Positions 60,661-64,000 of a DNA stretch of 64,000 nucleotides are shown piece by piece. The notes beneath the pieces are model-generated. The model saw only the letters and a program-made list of their open reading frames with translations. It did no database searches and was not told the origin of the DNA. Positions within the stretch are counted from its first letter, which is position 1; the number at the start of each line of letters is the position of its first letter. Both the position numbers and the translations under genes were made by a program. Source of the stretch: Chlorops oryzae (taxonomy: Eukaryota > Arthropoda > Insecta > Diptera > Chloropidae). The stretch covers positions 163,512,379-163,576,378 of the forward strand of contig CM035806.1 in the NCBI GenBank assembly GCA_020466095.1, in the 5' to 3' direction.

Positions 60661-62368
60661 ATTTCTCCAGCTCTATTGAGAAGTGAAGAACATATATTTT
60701 TGTCTATATCTACGGAGTGTGTGTTCTAGTTGTTACAAGATAGGGTACAAAAACAAAAACCTTAAGAGTGGCGTATACGTAATGTTATTTTCATACAAAA
60801 CGCATTGCTCATACGTCCGTGGTCAAGCTGGGTGATGGGTTGCGAACCCCGATAGAGTTGTGAACGCCTCGTTGGTATGACCACATAAGACTGGGTCTTA
60901 TATTATAGATTTAGCTGGTATTCAAAGTTTTAAAAGCTTTCGCCGGTAGACCGTTCAAAAATCACATTAGGACAACATAAGAAATAAACGCCCATGTTGA
61001 AGTTTTTCTTAAACACTAAGCATTATTTTTTAAATCATAATGATCACATGTGATTCAAACCGTTTGATTTAATTCAAAAAGGCTTCAATCATTTGATTTA
61101 AATCTAAAAATTCGTGTTTCGGTTTTTCATAATTTTATAAAATTAATTCCGTGCATTTGATAATGTTTGTACGCTCTTAAAAAGGTCGGCGAGTAATATT
61201 TTCGTGGACGATCCTGACTTTCGGTCTGATGATGAGCTATTCGATTCTTATTTCAGCACAAATGCGTAAAAAAAAGGCCACAATTCGAAGATATTCACGA
61301 AGAAGATGATGCGCCAATCGGCTGCTAAAAAGAATAAATGATTTGCCCGCCGGAGTGGACGCTGAGTCAACGAACGCAACGTTGTCGAAAGGCTCGAATG
61401 AAAAAGTACCATTTTTATTGAGAGATTTCTTCGAAATGATTAAAGAGGTTAGAGGGCATAACCACCTTGGGTTAATATGATACATTATTGGTAAAATTTT
61501 CGTATCGAATTTATACAAATTTTTCTTTTGGTCTTAGCAACTAATTCTATTGATGGTGATAAGTCGTAACAATTGTTCATCCTGCTCAAAGACAAATTTA
61601 CTTCAAGGATTAACTTTATATTGTTATAGTGACTAAATTAAATAACTGAGTTTTTTCCATAGGCACACCAGTATGATTCAATAAAATTTATAGCAAACTT
61701 CGAAAGGAGAAAGAAAGCGCACAAGGACCTGTTCATAACAAGTTATCATTAAGAGCTTCGGAGAATTTCAAGGAAGGATCATTTCGATAACTCATCACAA
61801 GGGTCGGTCCATCACATTAGCAGTTGTATCCGAGTGAAGTCCAAAAGACCTGGAATTATGGTACGAACCAATAAAATTCAACCTTAACCAACTGAAATGT
61901 GATCTTTAAGTTTTGCGGAGACGTCGGGGCAACTGGAGCAGTTTGCTTCCCACCCATTGGTCTTGAATTTCTTTTCAAGCCTGTGCCTGTGGCTTGCTGT
62001 ACCTACAAGCCGCAATAATGTACAACATCGATGCATGTGTTTTAAAAAAAAATTTTTTTTTTCTATGCAGTACTCGCTTTCGCAATAATCGTGCAAGCTA
62101 CGAGTTGTTCGCCAACAGGCTAGTAATTCCCTGTTGTTTTCGTTGCAGATTTTAATTCTCATTGTCTCTGTAGATGTCCATTTCCAAAGCGCTGTAATCG
62201 CCATTGCTGCCGTCGACTAGCTCGACTGTGGGTTTTTGCAAGCCCTTTCACGAAAGTTTTCGGAGAAAATGCATCGCTCCAGGAGCACGGTGCCAACTCT
62301 CCCGCACTTTCAGGCGCATATGAATTGAGAAAAAAAAGGAACAAAAAAAAAAGCAAAAGAAAAAAAAA
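60661..62368. other. Non-coding DNA
   Basis: A fragment resembling the 3' end of the mini-me-like element at 17131 lies near 60690-60745 (TTTTTGTCTATATCTACGGA, GTTACAAGATAGGGTA). Around 61200-61450 two plus-strand frames give protein-like but broken peptides (FVDDPDFRSDDELFDSYFST, then RLLKRINDLPAGVDAEST) that I cannot assign. Confidence 0.4.
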
Positions 62369-62930
62369 CAAGTAAGGGTGTTATAGTCAGGCGAGCCTGA
62401 CAATAAAATACCCGACACAGACACACACGTTCAAATAATTTTGTTTAAATCAAGAGGTGTTTAAGTCCATAAGGGGCCCCATATGCCGACTTTTATTAAA
62501 TTTCTTTATGAAAACCGCCCCTTTGCCACGCCCACCTTTCAACATTTTTAAATATTCTAATCGGAGGCTTAAATATCGGCTCAGTTTTATTGATATATTT
62601 CGAAAAGTCCGAATTTGAAGCAGTTTTTGTGATTTTTGTGACAGACCCTAGTACTGGAGGTACCCCTAAAAATGGTCCGATCGGGTCCATTCTCGAACCT
62701 GTTCTTCCTCATCTGCCTGTGAATACGTATACCAAATATAGCTCAACTCTTTCGATAAGATAACTGTATACAGACGGACAGACAGACAGACAGACGGACG
62801 GACATGGCTAAATCGAATCTCCTGATGACGCTGATCATTTCTATATATATTTTGTATGGTCTATCTCGACTGGTTCTGGGTGTTACACACAACCACACAA
62901 ACGCAATATACCCTCGACACAGAGTCGAGA
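62369..62930 (+). mobile_element. Mini-me/DINE-1-like element, copy 2 (shorter)
   Basis: Matches 16221-17130: the same AAGTAAGGGTGTTATAGTCAG start, ATACCCGACACAGACACA, CGCCACGCCCAC..., RGAC array (about 62772-62806, ~9 units), core GACATGGCTAAATCGAATCT, TATATATATTTTGTATGGTC and CCCTCGACACAGAGT. It lacks an internal stretch and its last bases (the terminal GGGTATAAC is gone). Confidence 0.65.
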
Positions 62931-64000
62931 ACCTTATCACTGAGCCCATTCAAATCGCATTCGTAACGGAGGCAAAAATAGAATCCGCATCTGTAGGCGG
63001 AGCTGAAATCGATTGCAGAATCAACATGAGAATCAGAAACAAAATCAGGATATCAATCCAAATTGGAGTTTGAGTCTAAATCAAATTTACAATTAGAATC
63101 CGAGGCAGCAGTCGACTTAGAAATGAAACGCACTGTCGAATGGCTGCGTTCGCAAATGAATTTAATTCGGGAAAGGCACAATCCGAACAATCCAAAACTA
63201 ACAAAACGTTCGAATTGTGCGGCGGCCATCTTAAGCCCTACTGACGGGCCAGGCATGATGGACGAATGCCGGAGTATTGATACGTGGAAGTCTATTTTTC
63301 GTTTACGGAAAGATATAATGGCAGCAGAAATTTCGCAATGAACAAAAACCGAAAAACGACACGAAACGGAACGAGAACGAGTAAGCAGCTCGCAGCTCGC
63401 AGCAGGAGGAAAATCGAGGAAAATAAGAAACAATTGCAAAATGGTTTTCATGTGAAAATAACTAGAAAAATGCGATTTTCCAAAGAAATACGAATTGATA
63501 CGCCGGTAAAAGAAAACAATCGAAATACTCATTATTTCCGTGTACGAACACTGCCAATTAACGAATGTGAATGCCCTGAAATCCTTTTAGGCTTCTGGAC
63601 ACGTGCAGTTTTCCATTCATAACGGAAAATTCGTTAATCATTTGCTTCGCTTGCATCGAACGTCGATAGGTATGAATGCGCTTACGTCGGATTGTCTGAG
63701 TAGCAGTAGTGAAACAAACAATTAAAAAAAAAAAAAAATGAAAATTCAAATGATTTCAGCTTTAATTTTTTGGAACTCAAAAAATCTCATTTATCCTCCT
63801 CAAAGGACATCCTACATCCAGAGAAGGCATATCGCGTAATAGAAACATTTGACGATATTTATGACCATCTTTTTTAATTTTTGCCACTAGTCAAATCCGC
63901 CAACGATGCACTCAGACGTTGTGCCTGTTATGCCGTGACCACAGCCCCCGAGTTCAAAAATATTGATGGATGAACGGGCAGGTTGATACAATTGATTGCA
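62931..64000. other. Non-coding or unassigned DNA at the window end
   Basis: Runs of GAATC/AGAATC at 62960-63105 make a short periodic patch. Frames of about 90-160 residues on both strands (63053-63622) show no recognisable domain and overlap each other, so I do not call a gene. Confidence 0.4.

Noticed and set aside
63053..63622. Open frames of 90-160 residues near the right edge
   Set aside because: They overlap on opposite strands, carry no known domain, and the region has a GAATC-type periodicity.

Overview
This is repeat-rich, AT-rich nuclear DNA from a higher fly (Diptera, Schizophora). I favour a tephritid-like species, but the window does not prove the family. The reasons are the dense CATA/GTAT and CA/GT microsatellites, several elements with the dipteran mini-me layout (an RGAC microsatellite, a conserved core, then a TA-rich tract), and one unmistakable insect BTB-ttk transcription-factor exon.

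Only one protein-coding segment can be defended. It is a large first coding exon on the minus strand (33580 down to 31292) with a BTB/POZ domain of the bric-a-brac type, poly-Gln, poly-Ala and acidic tracts, and basic clusters. It ends at a textbook GTGAGT donor just after a peptide (EIKPEIAEMIREEER) that I know from Bab proteins immediately before their Pipsqueak DNA-binding region. No exon for that domain is visible in the 31 kb below the donor, so that stretch is probably the start of a very long intron and the rest of the gene lies beyond position 1. The 30 kb above the exon would be its 5' leader, upstream introns or promoter region. It starts with an A-rich leader and holds a 1.16 kb hexanucleotide array about 1 kb from the start codon.

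Everything else is non-coding. I found at least a dozen families of short non-autonomous elements by matching inverted ends and target duplications. They include two ~730 bp families in TTAA sites (two copies each), a CAGTG-ended TA-target family with about seven copies or fragments, a CAGTATTCCCC family with two copies, several CAC(T/A)GA-ended TA-target elements, a TAGGGC-ended pair, a long-armed foldback-like element, tRNA-derived SINEs (one with a perfect 14 bp target duplication), and mini-me-like elements. Insertions are often nested, which gives a relative chronology at 22.8-23.7 kb, 26.2-29.3 kb, 43.2-44.1 kb and 51.4-53.5 kb.

No transposase ORF, tRNA gene, rRNA, CRISPR or bacterial-type system is visible. 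Long 'ORFs' of Ser-Leu, Arg-Glu, Met-Ser or Met-Val are translations of microsatellites. All element assignments rest on reading ends and repeats by eye; superfamily names are inferences from target-site size and terminal bases.
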